Source: Oscillospiraceae bacterium
GTDB lineage: Bacteria; Bacillota; Clostridia; Oscillospirales; Oscillospiraceae
Reading direction: 5' to 3'
Assembly: GCA_017409205.1 (NCBI GenBank)
Contig: JAFQTF010000005.1
Span: 51,053-115,052, forward strand
Length of the DNA stretch: 64,000 bases
Below the pieces are notes generated by a model, which was given only the letters and a program-made list of their open reading frames with translations, did no database searches and was not told the origin of the DNA. The position numbers and the translations under genes are program-made. Below are positions 33,735 to 42,649 of this stretch, piece after piece (the first letter of the stretch is position 1; each line of letters starts with the position of its first letter).

Positions 33735-34648
33735 ACCAGTTCCTTCAAAATTCTTTCAGCCATCTGTTCTCCGGTCAGGCCGTAAAGGCCCCGGAGGTAT
33801 TTCTGGTCACCCACCGCGGTGCAATAAGAGCCGGTAATGCCCAGCCGCACCAGTCTGGTCCCTGCGGCTGACTCCGCCAGAACCTCTGCCACAGCGCTGC
33901 CCAGTCCGCCCAGAATGTTATGCTCCTCGCAGGTGACGATCAGATCGTACCTTCGGGCACAGGCCCGGACCATCTCTTCATCCAGCGGTTTCACCGTGGG
34001 AAAGGTATAGAGTCCAGGCTTTATTCCCTGCTGGAACAGCAGGGAAGCTGCCGCAGCAGCTTCGCCGTAAATATCGCCGGTGGTGAAGATCGCCACCCGG
34101 CTGCCCTCCTGCACCGGAAGCGCCTTTCCCACTTCAAAATGGTCAATGGTCTCCCGGGCCAGTTTCTCGCCGCCCCGACCCAGCCGGATATAGCAGGTTC
34201 CGGGGTAATTCACCACAGCTTTAGCCACAGCGGCCGCCTCAACCCGGTCAGCAGGGGCAAACACCGCCACATCCGGCAGCGCCCGCATTACCGCCAGATC
34301 CTCCGTGGCATGGTGGCTGACACCCAGGGAGCCGTACGCAAAACCACCGCCTACGCAGACAATGTTCACATTGGCGCCGTGGTAGGCACAGTCGTTGCGG
34401 ATCTGCTCCAGGCAGCGCAGCGTGGGGAAATTGCCAATGGAGTAGGTAAAAACAGTCTTGCCCTCCAGGGCCATTCCCGCAGCCATGGAGGTCATGTTCT
34501 GCTCGGCAATGCCGGCATTGAGGAACTGATCCGGCAGAGCTTCCCAGAAGGGCTTCAGTACGCCAAAGCCCAGGTCTCCGGTGATCAGTTCCAGATCCTT
34601 ATTCTCTTTTGCCAGTTCCAGGACTGTTCGGATAAATCCGTCTCTCAT
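33731..34648 (-). CDS. Transketolase-like C-terminal subunit (split type)
   Basis: 305 residues holding the pyrimidine-binding half of a TPP enzyme: GLGFGVLKPFWEALPDQFLNAGIAEQNM (the E of GIAEQNM is the TPP-activating Glu), then SHHATEDLAVMRALPDVAVFAPAD and the C-terminal transketolase domain. It pairs with the N-terminal subunit encoded by the adjoining gene, with ATGA overlap. Split transketolases normally move two-carbon units between sugar phosphates. Being inside an exopolysaccharide operon suggests a specialised role in making an unusual sugar precursor; that is inference. Confidence 0.88.
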   Translation of the reverse strand: MRDGFIRTVLELAKENKDLELITGDLGFGVLKPFWEALPDQFLNAGIAEQNMTSMAAGMALEGKTVFTYSIGNFPTLRCLEQIRNDCAYHGANVNIVCVGGGFAYGSLGVSHHATEDLAVMRALPDVAVFAPADRVEAAAVAKAVVNYPGTCYIRLGRGGEKLARETIDHFEVGKALPVQEGSRVAIFTTGDIYGEAAAAASLLFQQGIKPGLYTFPTVKPLDEEMVRACARRYDLIVTCEEHNILGGLGSAVAEVLAESAAGTRLVRLGITGSYCTAVGDQKYLRGLYGLTGEQMAERILKELV

Positions 34649-35592
34649 TTTGTTACCTCCTGCAGCCGAAACCAGGCAGGTTCATATGTAGCACCCATGG
34701 TATGATCCCGGAAAATATCCGCATTTTCATCGGGAAGCACCGGGCTTTCAATTCCGTTGGGGGTATAGGGATCCTCCGCTCCCGCAGGCTTGCAGCCATG
34801 CAGTGCATTCACGGCACAGTCGTATTCCCAACCGGTATGGGGGAAGCGGTAATGCCACAGAATATCCTGCTCCATAAAGGGGATCCGGTGTCCCTTGATT
34901 GTATGGGCTACGATCACAGTGGGTATTCCCTGCCGGGAGGATGTCATGGCTGCACGAAGAGCCGCATGGTCATGACCATCCACTTCCATCACATTCCAGC
35001 CGAACCCAGCCCACTTCCGGGCCATGGGTGCACTGCTCAGAGTCCGTTCGCAAAAGTCCAGACTCTGCATATGGTTGTGATCCACAATCGCCACCAGATT
35101 ATCCAGCTGATAATTCACCGCTGCCTGCGCAGCTTCCCAGACAGAGCCTTCATTGCATTCTCCGTCACCCAGAACGACAAAAACCCGGTGGGTCTTTTTG
35201 TCCTGCTTGGCAGCGATGGCCATGCCCACCGCCATGCCAAGTCCATGGCCCAGGGAGCCGGTGGAAACATCCACACCGGGAACCTTGTGGGAAACATGGC
35301 CGCTGAGGCGGCTTTCATTCCGGTAATAGGTCAGAAGTTCTTCCACAGGAAAAAAACCCTGCTCCGCCAACGCCGCATAGAGTGCGCCGCCAGCATGCCC
35401 CTTGCTGAGAACGAAGCGATCCCGACCATCCCATTTTGGTTCTTCCGGGCGGAAATGCAGCACATCTGCGTACAATACGCCCATGATGTCCGCCACAGAC
35501 AGCACTGCACCAATATGGCTGCCGCCGGAAACGTGGGTCATCTCCACATCATGGCGGCAGATTTTCCATGCCAACTGTTCACTCGTCATCAT
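34645..35592 (-). CDS. Transketolase-like N-terminal subunit (split type)
   Basis: 315 residues holding the diphosphate-binding half. GGSHIGAVLSVADIM and VLSKGHAGGALYAAL near the N-terminus, DVSTGSLGHGLGMAVGMA, and the TPP motif GDGECNEGSVWEAA ending near VDHNHMQ. Together with the C-terminal subunit it should form an intact transketolase-like enzyme. AGGAG precedes the start. It overlaps both neighbours by four bases, so it belongs to the glycosyltransferase operon and is not a stray housekeeping gene. Confidence 0.88.
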   Translation of the reverse strand: MMTSEQLAWKICRHDVEMTHVSGGSHIGAVLSVADIMGVLYADVLHFRPEEPKWDGRDRFVLSKGHAGGALYAALAEQGFFPVEELLTYYRNESRLSGHVSHKVPGVDVSTGSLGHGLGMAVGMAIAAKQDKKTHRVFVVLGDGECNEGSVWEAAQAAVNYQLDNLVAIVDHNHMQSLDFCERTLSSAPMARKWAGFGWNVMEVDGHDHAALRAAMTSSRQGIPTVIVAHTIKGHRIPFMEQDILWHYRFPHTGWEYDCAVNALHGCKPAGAEDPYTPNGIESPVLPDENADIFRDHTMGATYEPAWFRLQEVTK

Positions 35593-36527
35593 TCTTCTCC
35601 TGCTTGTCGCATCTTCAACGTATCGTAAATTCTCTGAATCAGTTCAAAATTGACATTCTCATCAAACTTTCTGGCAAAAAGGTATTCACTGTTCATCAAA
35701 ATTTTGTAGTCCTCTTCTGTCCCCTCTGCACCCCAGATATAGGGTCTTCCTCTTTCCCAGTCAATCAAGCGCTTACAGCCAAACGCAAAGTCATTTTTCT
35801 CAATGGAATTAATATCAAACACTCTGTCTTCCAGACCAAAATTGACCACCATTGTTCCCATAAACAGTTCATCAGAAGCCACAGTGTACCGAAATACACG
35901 ATTGATAAAATCCCTGTGTTCAAGAAGATGTCTACAGTGACGATGTGTGATAGAAAACCACGTCCAGCCTGTGGAAATTGTCAGCCCCTGTCCTTTCAGT
36001 CGATCAAATCCCGCCGCCTTTTGCATATACATAAATGCTCTATCCAGTGCCTTCAAAGGCTTACACTTGCGGTAAACCGAGTTGTGCAGAAATGGATGGT
36101 AGTAATTAGCATATTTCTTGGAATAACCGCCACCATTTCGAACCATTCCGATAAATTCCTTGTCCTGATTCGCAAAAAATGTATGGATCTCATCCTGGGT
36201 TTTGAGCGGCAGGCACATACCGGATAGCAGATGGTAATAATGATACGCACCGTTTCCTGATGCAGCTTCCATAAGATCCAGCTCCACTTCGGTCTGAGAA
36301 AAATCGGCCCAGTAAACCTTCTTTCGGGGAATGAATGTCAAACCGCTGAACTTAACAGACGACCGCAGCATATCCTCCGGAAATTCTCCAGAGCGTTTAT
36401 CAATATGAATGAAGATATCATTTCTGGGATCATCCAAGAGTTCCAGCAGCATCCCCAGTTGTCTCCAGTTATTATACGCCATAATTAGGTAGGCATGGCG
36501 CCTATCAAAAACTCCTACTGCTGTCAT
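35589..36527 (-). CDS. GT14 core-2/I-branching-type glycosyltransferase
   Basis: 312 residues. HAYLIMAYNNWRQLGMLLELLDDPRNDIFIHIDKRS is the N-terminus of GT14 beta-1,6-N-acetylglucosaminyltransferase-like enzymes. YYHLLSGMCLPLKTQDEI and TGWTWFSITHRHC are two more signatures. Bacterial members add branching sugars to capsules, often GlcNAc, galactose or xylose. GGTGGGAG precedes the ATG. Predicts a branched polymer; linkage unknown. Confidence 0.88.
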   Translation of the reverse strand: MTAVGVFDRRHAYLIMAYNNWRQLGMLLELLDDPRNDIFIHIDKRSGEFPEDMLRSSVKFSGLTFIPRKKVYWADFSQTEVELDLMEAASGNGAYHYYHLLSGMCLPLKTQDEIHTFFANQDKEFIGMVRNGGGYSKKYANYYHPFLHNSVYRKCKPLKALDRAFMYMQKAAGFDRLKGQGLTISTGWTWFSITHRHCRHLLEHRDFINRVFRYTVASDELFMGTMVVNFGLEDRVFDINSIEKNDFAFGCKRLIDWERGRPYIWGAEGTEEDYKILMNSEYLFARKFDENVNFELIQRIYDTLKMRQAGEE

Positions 36528-36539
36528 TATTCTCCCACC

Positions 36540-37535
36540 TCATTTTTGGGGGTCCGAATGCTCATATTCCAGTTTTCGACGATAGCCCCAGTAATCTCTG
36601 TCGCGTCTTCTTTTCTCAATAGTACCCATAATGCCATTGTGCTTTATCGTTCCTTTCAACGCATTCCAGAAATATATCTGTCGGTAATATCTCGATTCAG
36701 TTTTTTCCATATCCTGAGCCTTTGCTTCTGTATTGTAACGCACCTCGCCAGGCGCTATTACAATGCTGTGTACTGTTTCAGGTTTCGGGGCGATTGTAAA
36801 CCTTCGTCGAAAAAAATGCGCATAAATAATCTCTATTTTTTTCTTATCTTGTATCGCATACAGTTTACCTTCTTCCCAGCAAACAAGGAACTGTGAAGAG
36901 GGGGCTTGATCCTTCCAGAAAAACTTCCTCAATCCAATAATTGGATCTCGTCGTAACTCCAAGTCATCATAAACCTTCACATCATTAATAAGACATTTTG
37001 CATACATCGCACCAAATTCATCAAAATAAAACGCTCGGGGCGAACTATAACATTCCTGATAATTAACCGCAGGATACCCCCCTTCCTGATATCTCCACAA
37101 CCTGTTCATTTTGTCACAATTGCGGTAAAGTGAAATATGTCCGTTAAAGAAGCAACGATCATGGCAATTCAACACCTCATCGGTCAAAAAAGTCCGCAAA
37201 TCGCCAAACAGCAGGTCAATGTCTGCGTATCCCCAAAAATCGTAGTCTTTTATGTAATCAGAGAACAGTTCCCCAAACGCCGGTCTAAAATCACATATTT
37301 TATACGGGGATTTCAATGCGATTGTAAACGAAAAAAAAGACTGGATATGTTTTACAAAACCTTCCCAGGACATATGCTCCACACGAATATTTCCTTCTGA
37401 TGAAATACTATCATCAGTAAACAGCAGAAAATCAATCGTCTCATTTCTCAAAGCCGTTTCCTTCCATGCTTCAAAAAAAGGCGGCAGCTTACCAAAATAT
37501 GGAATTATCACTAAGATAGATTTCAGAATACTCAC
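36540..37535 (-). CDS. DUF6625-like glycosyltransferase-family protein
   Basis: 331 residues. ILVIIPYFGKLPPFFEAW, DFLLFTDD and DYDFWGYADIDLLFGDLR suggest a GT-A-like nucleotide-diphospho-sugar fold with a D-x-D (ADIDL). This matches the DUF6625 group of capsule-locus proteins, presumed glycosyltransferases. Its codon and base use is visibly more AT-rich than the flanking genes, suggesting acquisition from elsewhere. The start is a GTG at 37535 with GAGGG close by; support for this start is weak. Confidence 0.7.
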   Translation of the reverse strand: MSILKSILVIIPYFGKLPPFFEAWKETALRNETIDFLLFTDDSISSEGNIRVEHMSWEGFVKHIQSFFSFTIALKSPYKICDFRPAFGELFSDYIKDYDFWGYADIDLLFGDLRTFLTDEVLNCHDRCFFNGHISLYRNCDKMNRLWRYQEGGYPAVNYQECYSSPRAFYFDEFGAMYAKCLINDVKVYDDLELRRDPIIGLRKFFWKDQAPSSQFLVCWEEGKLYAIQDKKKIEIIYAHFFRRRFTIAPKPETVHSIVIAPGEVRYNTEAKAQDMEKTESRYYRQIYFWNALKGTIKHNGIMGTIEKRRRDRDYWGYRRKLEYEHSDPQK

Positions 37536-37573
37536 TCCCTCAACAAATTATTCTCAATGATACCGCTTCTATC

Positions 37574-38509
37574 TTATCGAGAGACAATATCCAGGCGACC
37601 TAAGTCTTCACTGCTCAAATGCCAGTCCATGGCCTGGGCATTGGTCAAAATCTGCTCCGGCCGTTTGGTTCCGCAGAGCACCACACTGTCCGGCAGATAG
37701 TCCAGAATGAACCGTACCGCCAGTGCGCTGACCGGCTTGCCGTGGTCTGCTGCAATGCTGCGCATATGTTCCACGATCTCCAGATTTTTCAGCAGCTTAT
37801 CCCCGTGGAAGTTGACATAAACCTCCCGGGAACGACGGTCATCGCTGCCAAATGTCGCATAACGGTCATACTTACCCGTCAGCACGCCCTGCCCCAGGCT
37901 GCCCCAGGTCAGGGGATTCAGCGTCATTTCCCGGGAGAGGGTCAGAATATCCTCCTCAAAGTCCCGGCAGGCCAGACTGTACTGGTCCTGAATGGATACG
38001 AATTCTCCCCGGTAGGGCCACAGGTCCTTCAGATCTGCACACGTCAGGTTGCACAGGCCGAAATAGCGGATCTTGCCCTCCTGACGCAGCTGCTTCAGGG
38101 TCTCCAGAACGGTGCCGATGTCCGTGCGGCCATCCCGGTAGTGCATCTGGTACAGATCGATATAATCCGTCCCCAGTCTCCGCAGGCTGTTTTCACAGGC
38201 CGTGCGGATCCACTCCGGGCTGTTATCATAAAATGTAACGTGGTTTTCAACCCGGACACCGAATTTGCTTGCCACCACAGCCTTGCTGCGGCGGAAGCCC
38301 AGCGCCCGGCCCAAGGTCATCTCTGACTGGCCAAGACCATAGGTATCCGCTGTATCAAAGAAATTGATCCCCCGCTCCAGGGCTGCATGAACCGCATTCA
38401 CCAGTTCCTGCTCCTGTACGATGCCCCAGCCGTGGCCACCCATGGGGCAGCCGCCCATGCAGAGCCGGGATACCCGGAGATCTGAATTTTTCAGTGTTAT
38501 GTATTCCAT
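37574..38509 (-). CDS. Aldo/keto reductase
   Basis: 311 residues. INFFDTADTYGLGQSE carries the catalytic Asp and Tyr (about 52 and 57), VASKFG the Lys (about 82), and LYQMH the His. A C-terminal NAD(P)H-binding stretch (LCGTKRPEQ) closes the barrel. Aldo/keto reductases reduce carbonyls of sugars and other small molecules. Its position between the sugar transferase and DUF6625 genes suggests it reduces a sugar precursor, perhaps with the transketolase pair; this is inference. AGAGGAAAG is the ribosome site. Confidence 0.88.
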   Translation of the reverse strand: MEYITLKNSDLRVSRLCMGGCPMGGHGWGIVQEQELVNAVHAALERGINFFDTADTYGLGQSEMTLGRALGFRRSKAVVASKFGVRVENHVTFYDNSPEWIRTACENSLRRLGTDYIDLYQMHYRDGRTDIGTVLETLKQLRQEGKIRYFGLCNLTCADLKDLWPYRGEFVSIQDQYSLACRDFEEDILTLSREMTLNPLTWGSLGQGVLTGKYDRYATFGSDDRRSREVYVNFHGDKLLKNLEIVEHMRSIAADHGKPVSALAVRFILDYLPDSVVLCGTKRPEQILTNAQAMDWHLSSEDLGRLDIVSR

Positions 38510-38523
38510 CTTTCCTCTTTTTC

Positions 38524-39198
38524 CTAACGATGCTGCCGTCTGAACACAAAGCCCACGATCTTATCCAGAACCACCGCTGCCGTTTTGAAGAGGATGCAGA
38601 TATCCGTCTTCAGGGAAACGGTATGGGCATATTGGATCCGAAGGACATTTTTCTTTTTCAGAACCAGCTTTTCATACATTTCGTCGGCATTTTCCATGCC
38701 CACGATCTCATCCAGATTCACAAATTCCACAGAGCTGTAGTCCGTAATGCCGGGGCGGACCTTCAGGATGTCCAGTTCTTCCCCCTGATAAGCCCTGACA
38801 TACTGCAAAAGCTCCGGCCGGGGCCCCACCAGGCTCATTCTGCCCAGAAGCACCTGTCCGAATTGCGGGATCTCATCCAGCTTGGTTTTGCGCAGGAAAT
38901 TGCCGATCTTCGTGATCCGGGGATCCCGGAAGGAGGTGGTTCCGCCGCCAATCCTGTCCGCATTTTTTACCATGGTACGGAACTTGCAGATCCGGAATGT
39001 CTTTCCCTGATAGCCGCCCCGCTCTGCCCGGTACAGCACCGGGAAACCATCCTCCACAGCGATCAGAAGTGCGATCACCAGATACACCGGCCAGAGGATC
39101 ACAAGTGCCGCCGCTGCCAGCAGGATATCCAGGGCACGCTTGATATATCGGTTGTAAACGCCGGCATAGGCAGGCATCTTTTCCGCAGTCTGATTCAT
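38524..39198 (-). CDS. Priming bacterial sugar transferase (PglC/WcaJ C-terminal type)
   Basis: 224 residues from the ATG at 39198, with GGAGAGAAGAAA ahead. A membrane-entry helix (about 26-48), then [27 protein letters not shown] and MSLVGPRPE are the signature of phosphoglycosyl transferases that load sugar-1-phosphate onto undecaprenyl phosphate. It lacks the five-helix N-terminal domain of WbaP-like forms. As the first gene of the 39198-18278 unit it starts repeat-unit synthesis. The sugar is not predictable. Confidence 0.92.
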   Translation of the reverse strand: MNQTAEKMPAYAGVYNRYIKRALDILLAAAALVILWPVYLVIALLIAVEDGFPVLYRAERGGYQGKTFRICKFRTMVKNADRIGGGTTSFRDPRITKIGNFLRKTKLDEIPQFGQVLLGRMSLVGPRPELLQYVRAYQGEELDILKVRPGITDYSSVEFVNLDEIVGMENADEMYEKLVLKKKNVLRIQYAHTVSLKTDICILFKTAAVVLDKIVGFVFRRQHR

Positions 39199-39276
39199 TT
39201 TCTTCTCTCCAAAAATCTGTTGCAAGCAATTATTTGCCCGAAAAAACGGCATAATACGCCTATAATATGACACCTT

Positions 39277-39305
39277 ATTATAACATAACCCGTATCAAAA
39301 ATCAA
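39277..39305 (-). promoter_or_regulatory. Promoter of the main exopolysaccharide operon
   Basis: On the minus strand, TTGATT (39300-39305), a 17-base spacer and perfect TATAAT (39277-39282), about 79 bases before the priming transferase ATG. Confidence 0.75.
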
Positions 39306-39348
39306 CAACCAGTTGCCAAACACATGGCAATTCCAACCGCGCAAAACG

Positions 39349-39375
39349 CCCCGGTGACCAATACGGTCACCGGGG
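39349..39375 (-). terminator. Terminator of the upstream glycosyltransferase unit
   Basis: Arms CCCCGGTGACC (39349-39359) and GGTCACCGGGG (39365-39375), 11 bp, 5-base loop. On the minus strand CGTTTTGC follows. It lies after the stop of the GT4 gene ending at 39430 and just ahead of the next promoter, so it separates the two exopolysaccharide units. Confidence 0.8.
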
Positions 39376-39429
39376 TGCTTCGTTCTGTCGTATGCGCCGA
39401 TTGATCCGGGGCGCCGTCCGAATGTGCAT

Positions 39430-40554
39430 CTAGCATTCCAGTATGTGGCAAATGGTATCCAACCGGGCTTCATACCATTCTTCCGGACTTTTTCCGGCAT
39501 TCACCGCCGTCTGAAAAGGCTCTCTGCCCCCAGAAGTGTTCAGGACAGACGCCATCGATCGAAAAAGTGCCTCCGCCTGATTGGGAACGATCAGACCGGA
39601 TCCTTCCGGAATGGTTTCCCACATGGCAGGACATTCTGTCACAATTACGGGAACACCCAGGATCAGCGCTTCCTGTATCGCCAGCCCATAGCTCTCTGCA
39701 AGGGAGGCACTGACAAAATAATCCGCCTGCTTCACATACGGATACGGATTTTCCTGCCCGCCCAGCAGTTTCACACAGGAAAGGTTCCGGCGCTCCACCA
39801 TTTTCTCCAGCCTTTCCCGTTCCGGGCCGTCACCAATGATCCAGAGTTCAAACGCGTACCCTTCCGCCAGCCGTGCGCAGGCTTCCAGCAGCATATCGTA
39901 CTGCTTTTCCTTTGCCAGACGCCCCACTGCCACGAATAACGGTCTGTCTTTTTTACGGCACACCGGACATGTCTCTGCGGCCTGTCTGTGGATCTCTTCA
40001 ACATTGATCGGATTATAGCAAACCGCCAGATTTCCCGGATCGCCAATGGTTTCGGCAACGCCATCGGCGGCTGCCTGCGAAACGCAGATCACGCGGTCCA
40101 TTTTGCGGAAACATTCCGCCTCCTCTGCCGCTGACAGGAAGACCGTTTTCGTCCAATACTGATACCGGTAGTCCACATGTACCCAGCCATAGTGGGATGC
40201 CGCCTTACGCAGAGCAACATCCTGCATGCAGGGGCCTTCCTTCATTGCCACGGCAACGTCAAACCGCTTCCGGTCAAAGAAAAAACGGCTGGCAGAGAAA
40301 ACGGTATACCGGATCCTCTGCAGGATCCAGGGGAACGTAAACCTTTTAACAGAATCCCGCCACGGAAACTCCAGCAGCTGAAATGTCACCCTGCGGGGAT
40401 ATCGCCTGTAAAATTCCCTGCGGTTTCCCCTGTGGATGGCAACCGTAACATCATGTCCCTCAGCAGCCAGCCTGTCCACCAGGACCTTCATGATCTGTTC
40501 CGCTCCGCCGCCGGATATAAAATCGTTTTCAATTAATATTTTCCGTTTTTTCAT
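39430..40554 (-). CDS. Family 4 glycosyltransferase
   Basis: 374 residues. LIENDFISGGGAEQIMKVLV, FVAVGRLAKEKQYDMLLEA and SASLAESYGLAIQEALILGVP give the GT4 N-domain and E-x7-E donor element. YGWVHVDYRYQYW is the acceptor-side His segment. Last gene of the 43801-39430 transcription unit, closed by a good terminator. Sugar unknown. The ribosome site is weak. Confidence 0.88.
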   Translation of the reverse strand: MKKRKILIENDFISGGGAEQIMKVLVDRLAAEGHDVTVAIHRGNRREFYRRYPRRVTFQLLEFPWRDSVKRFTFPWILQRIRYTVFSASRFFFDRKRFDVAVAMKEGPCMQDVALRKAASHYGWVHVDYRYQYWTKTVFLSAAEEAECFRKMDRVICVSQAAADGVAETIGDPGNLAVCYNPINVEEIHRQAAETCPVCRKKDRPLFVAVGRLAKEKQYDMLLEACARLAEGYAFELWIIGDGPERERLEKMVERRNLSCVKLLGGQENPYPYVKQADYFVSASLAESYGLAIQEALILGVPVIVTECPAMWETIPEGSGLIVPNQAEALFRSMASVLNTSGGREPFQTAVNAGKSPEEWYEARLDTICHILEC

Positions 40555-40652
40555 ACTGCATATCCCACAGATCCTTCAGCCCCGGCGAAAACCGACTCCG
40601 GGATCCATTTTTCGCCGGAACGGTTTCCCCGTGCCTTTCCTTTCGGCTGTCC

Positions 40653-41639
40653 TCAGGACTTTATTTTCCTGATGCCGCGATACACCGCCCGGAACAGCTT
40701 CGGATCCAGCCGCAGAAGGGTCAGGTATATCTTGTGACTGACACAGATCCGGCTGCTGCGCAGAACGCTCGGCAGCGCCTGCGCCAGACTTCTTTCCATT
40801 CGTCTGGTATATTTCCGGTTTTCCTCGTCTTCAGAAAACCGGTGATACCATTCCCAGAACTTTCCCTCATAGTACACGACCAGCTGTTTTTCGTAAGCCT
40901 TCCAGCAGTTGGCTCTGGCACAGGAAAGACGGTCTGCGATCGCAGACAGGACATCCGTACTCTTTACGGACTCCCCGGCCGCCATGATCCCGCTGTTTGT
41001 CTGCCGGTAGCAATACAGTGGCTCTGCAAGAACAGCAATGGTCTGACATTTTTCGAATATACGGTGCGCAACCGCCTCGTCTTCATGAATGTGGTCCACC
41101 GGGAAGCGGATCGCATCCAGCAGCCCCCGCCGGTACAGCTTGTTCCAGGCAACGCAGTAATACCACGCTGCCTCCTGCATCAGCCGTTCGATGAGCTGCT
41201 GCTGACTCAGAACCTCGGTTTTCAGGGGACTGCTCTGTTTTTCAGGGCCGGAATAGCCGGCCTCATAGAACGGACGGATATCGCACAGAACCAGATCGGC
41301 ATCTGTTTCCTCATACCTGTCCAGCATTTTCTGAATCGTGCTGTCAAGGATCCAGTCATCCGAGTCCAAAAAGAAAACATACTCTCCCGCCGCAAGCTCC
41401 AGACCGACATTCCGGGCAGCGGAAAGTCCCCGGTTCTCCTGATGGATCACCCGGATCCTGTCATCCGCTGCGGCATACGCATCGCATATCGCTCCGCAGC
41501 GATCCGGCGACCCATCCTCCACCAGAATGATCTCCAGTCTGCGGTAGGTCTGACGGAGGATGGAATCCAGACACTGGGGAAGATATTTTTCGACCTTATA
41601 AACCGGCACGATCACCGATACCAAGGGCTCTCTTTGCAC
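40653..41639 (-). CDS. Family 2 glycosyltransferase
   Basis: 328 residues from a GTG at 41639. GGGAGGGGG lies before it and the stop of the upstream GT2 gene is five bases ahead, so this start beats the longer reading with an untypical Cys-rich N-terminus. VSVIVPVYKVEKYLPQCLDS, LVEDGSPDRC and FLDSDDWIL are the nucleotide and metal sites, ENRGLSAARNVG the loop. It is one of two adjacent GT2 genes of similar layout (about 340 residues). Confidence 0.88.
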   Translation of the reverse strand: MQREPLVSVIVPVYKVEKYLPQCLDSILRQTYRRLEIILVEDGSPDRCGAICDAYAAADDRIRVIHQENRGLSAARNVGLELAAGEYVFFLDSDDWILDSTIQKMLDRYEETDADLVLCDIRPFYEAGYSGPEKQSSPLKTEVLSQQQLIERLMQEAAWYYCVAWNKLYRRGLLDAIRFPVDHIHEDEAVAHRIFEKCQTIAVLAEPLYCYRQTNSGIMAAGESVKSTDVLSAIADRLSCARANCWKAYEKQLVVYYEGKFWEWYHRFSEDEENRKYTRRMERSLAQALPSVLRSSRICVSHKIYLTLLRLDPKLFRAVYRGIRKIKS

Positions 41640-41643
41640 GCGC

Positions 41644-42636
41644 TTACCCCCTCCCAAACAAGCTGCGGATCCTGGTGCAGACGGAATACAGAAAAGGCAG
41701 AAACGGGTACAGATAGAACTGCACCAGGATGGCCTTCTTTTTCTCTTCCCCCCGCTTTGCATAAGCAAGGCTTCTGCGCACGAAGGGATCTGCGCAAACC
41801 TGCAAAATACCCCGGATCATCTGCCTTTTGGATCGCCATGATCCTTTCCCGGCTGTCCGGAAATAATTGTCGCAGACCGTCATGGCATTTCCCCACACCC
41901 GTTCATGGAACACACGGTTATCCCTGCCGATGATCTCTCCCATCGTCAGGACGCTTTCCATTGACCACCGGAACAGATTGGTATTGAGCAGCGATGTGGC
42001 TGATGCCTGATTGAAGTGATAACGATAATCCAGTGCCTTCACCACGGCAATCGTATTGCAGGCTTTCAGGTAAACACAATTGAACAGGGTATCTTCTCCC
42101 CGTGATATATCACAGCGGAACAGAATCCTCTCTCTTTCGAGGATCTCCCGCTTGTACCGTTTTGCACAAACGATCCCCGTCGGTATGGCATGGATCATTT
42201 CCGGAGCGCTTCTGAGCTGATCCAGTGTTATTCTGCAGGGTGCGGTTTCCCATGCAGCCCACAAACCATCCTCACTTTGCACACAGCAGCCGGCTGCCAC
42301 ATAGTCCTCTTCTCCGGCATCCATCAGATTGCGCACGTAATCCGGCAAAATACTGTCATCGCTGTCAACAAAAACGATGTATTTTCCTGTCGCATTCCGG
42401 ATCGCCGCATTTCGGGCGGAGGACACGCCGCCGTTTTCCTTGTGGATCACCCGAAATCGCGGGTCCGTTTCCGCATACTCGCGGCAGATCCTGCCGCAGT
42501 TATCCGTGGAACCATCGTCTACCAGAATGACCTCCAGATTTCGGTAGGACTGACCCAGGATCGACTCCAGGCAGCGCCGCAGATATGGTTCCGCATTGTA
42601 TACCGGGACGATTACACTCACTTTGTCTTCCGTCAT
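41644..42636 (-). CDS. Family 2 glycosyltransferase
   Basis: 330 residues from the ATG at 42636, with AAGGAGGG ahead. VSVIVPVYNAEPYLRRCLES, LVDDGSTDNCG, ENGGVSSARNAA and FVDSDDSIL mark a GT-A family 2 enzyme. C-terminal hydrophobic stretch YLYPFLPFLYSVC may bind the membrane. Overlaps neither neighbour; five bases separate it from the next GT2 gene. Confidence 0.9.
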   Translation of the reverse strand: MTEDKVSVIVPVYNAEPYLRRCLESILGQSYRNLEVILVDDGSTDNCGRICREYAETDPRFRVIHKENGGVSSARNAAIRNATGKYIVFVDSDDSILPDYVRNLMDAGEEDYVAAGCCVQSEDGLWAAWETAPCRITLDQLRSAPEMIHAIPTGIVCAKRYKREILERERILFRCDISRGEDTLFNCVYLKACNTIAVVKALDYRYHFNQASATSLLNTNLFRWSMESVLTMGEIIGRDNRVFHERVWGNAMTVCDNYFRTAGKGSWRSKRQMIRGILQVCADPFVRRSLAYAKRGEEKKKAILVQFYLYPFLPFLYSVCTRIRSLFGRG

Positions 42637-42649
42637 CGGCAGTCCCTCC

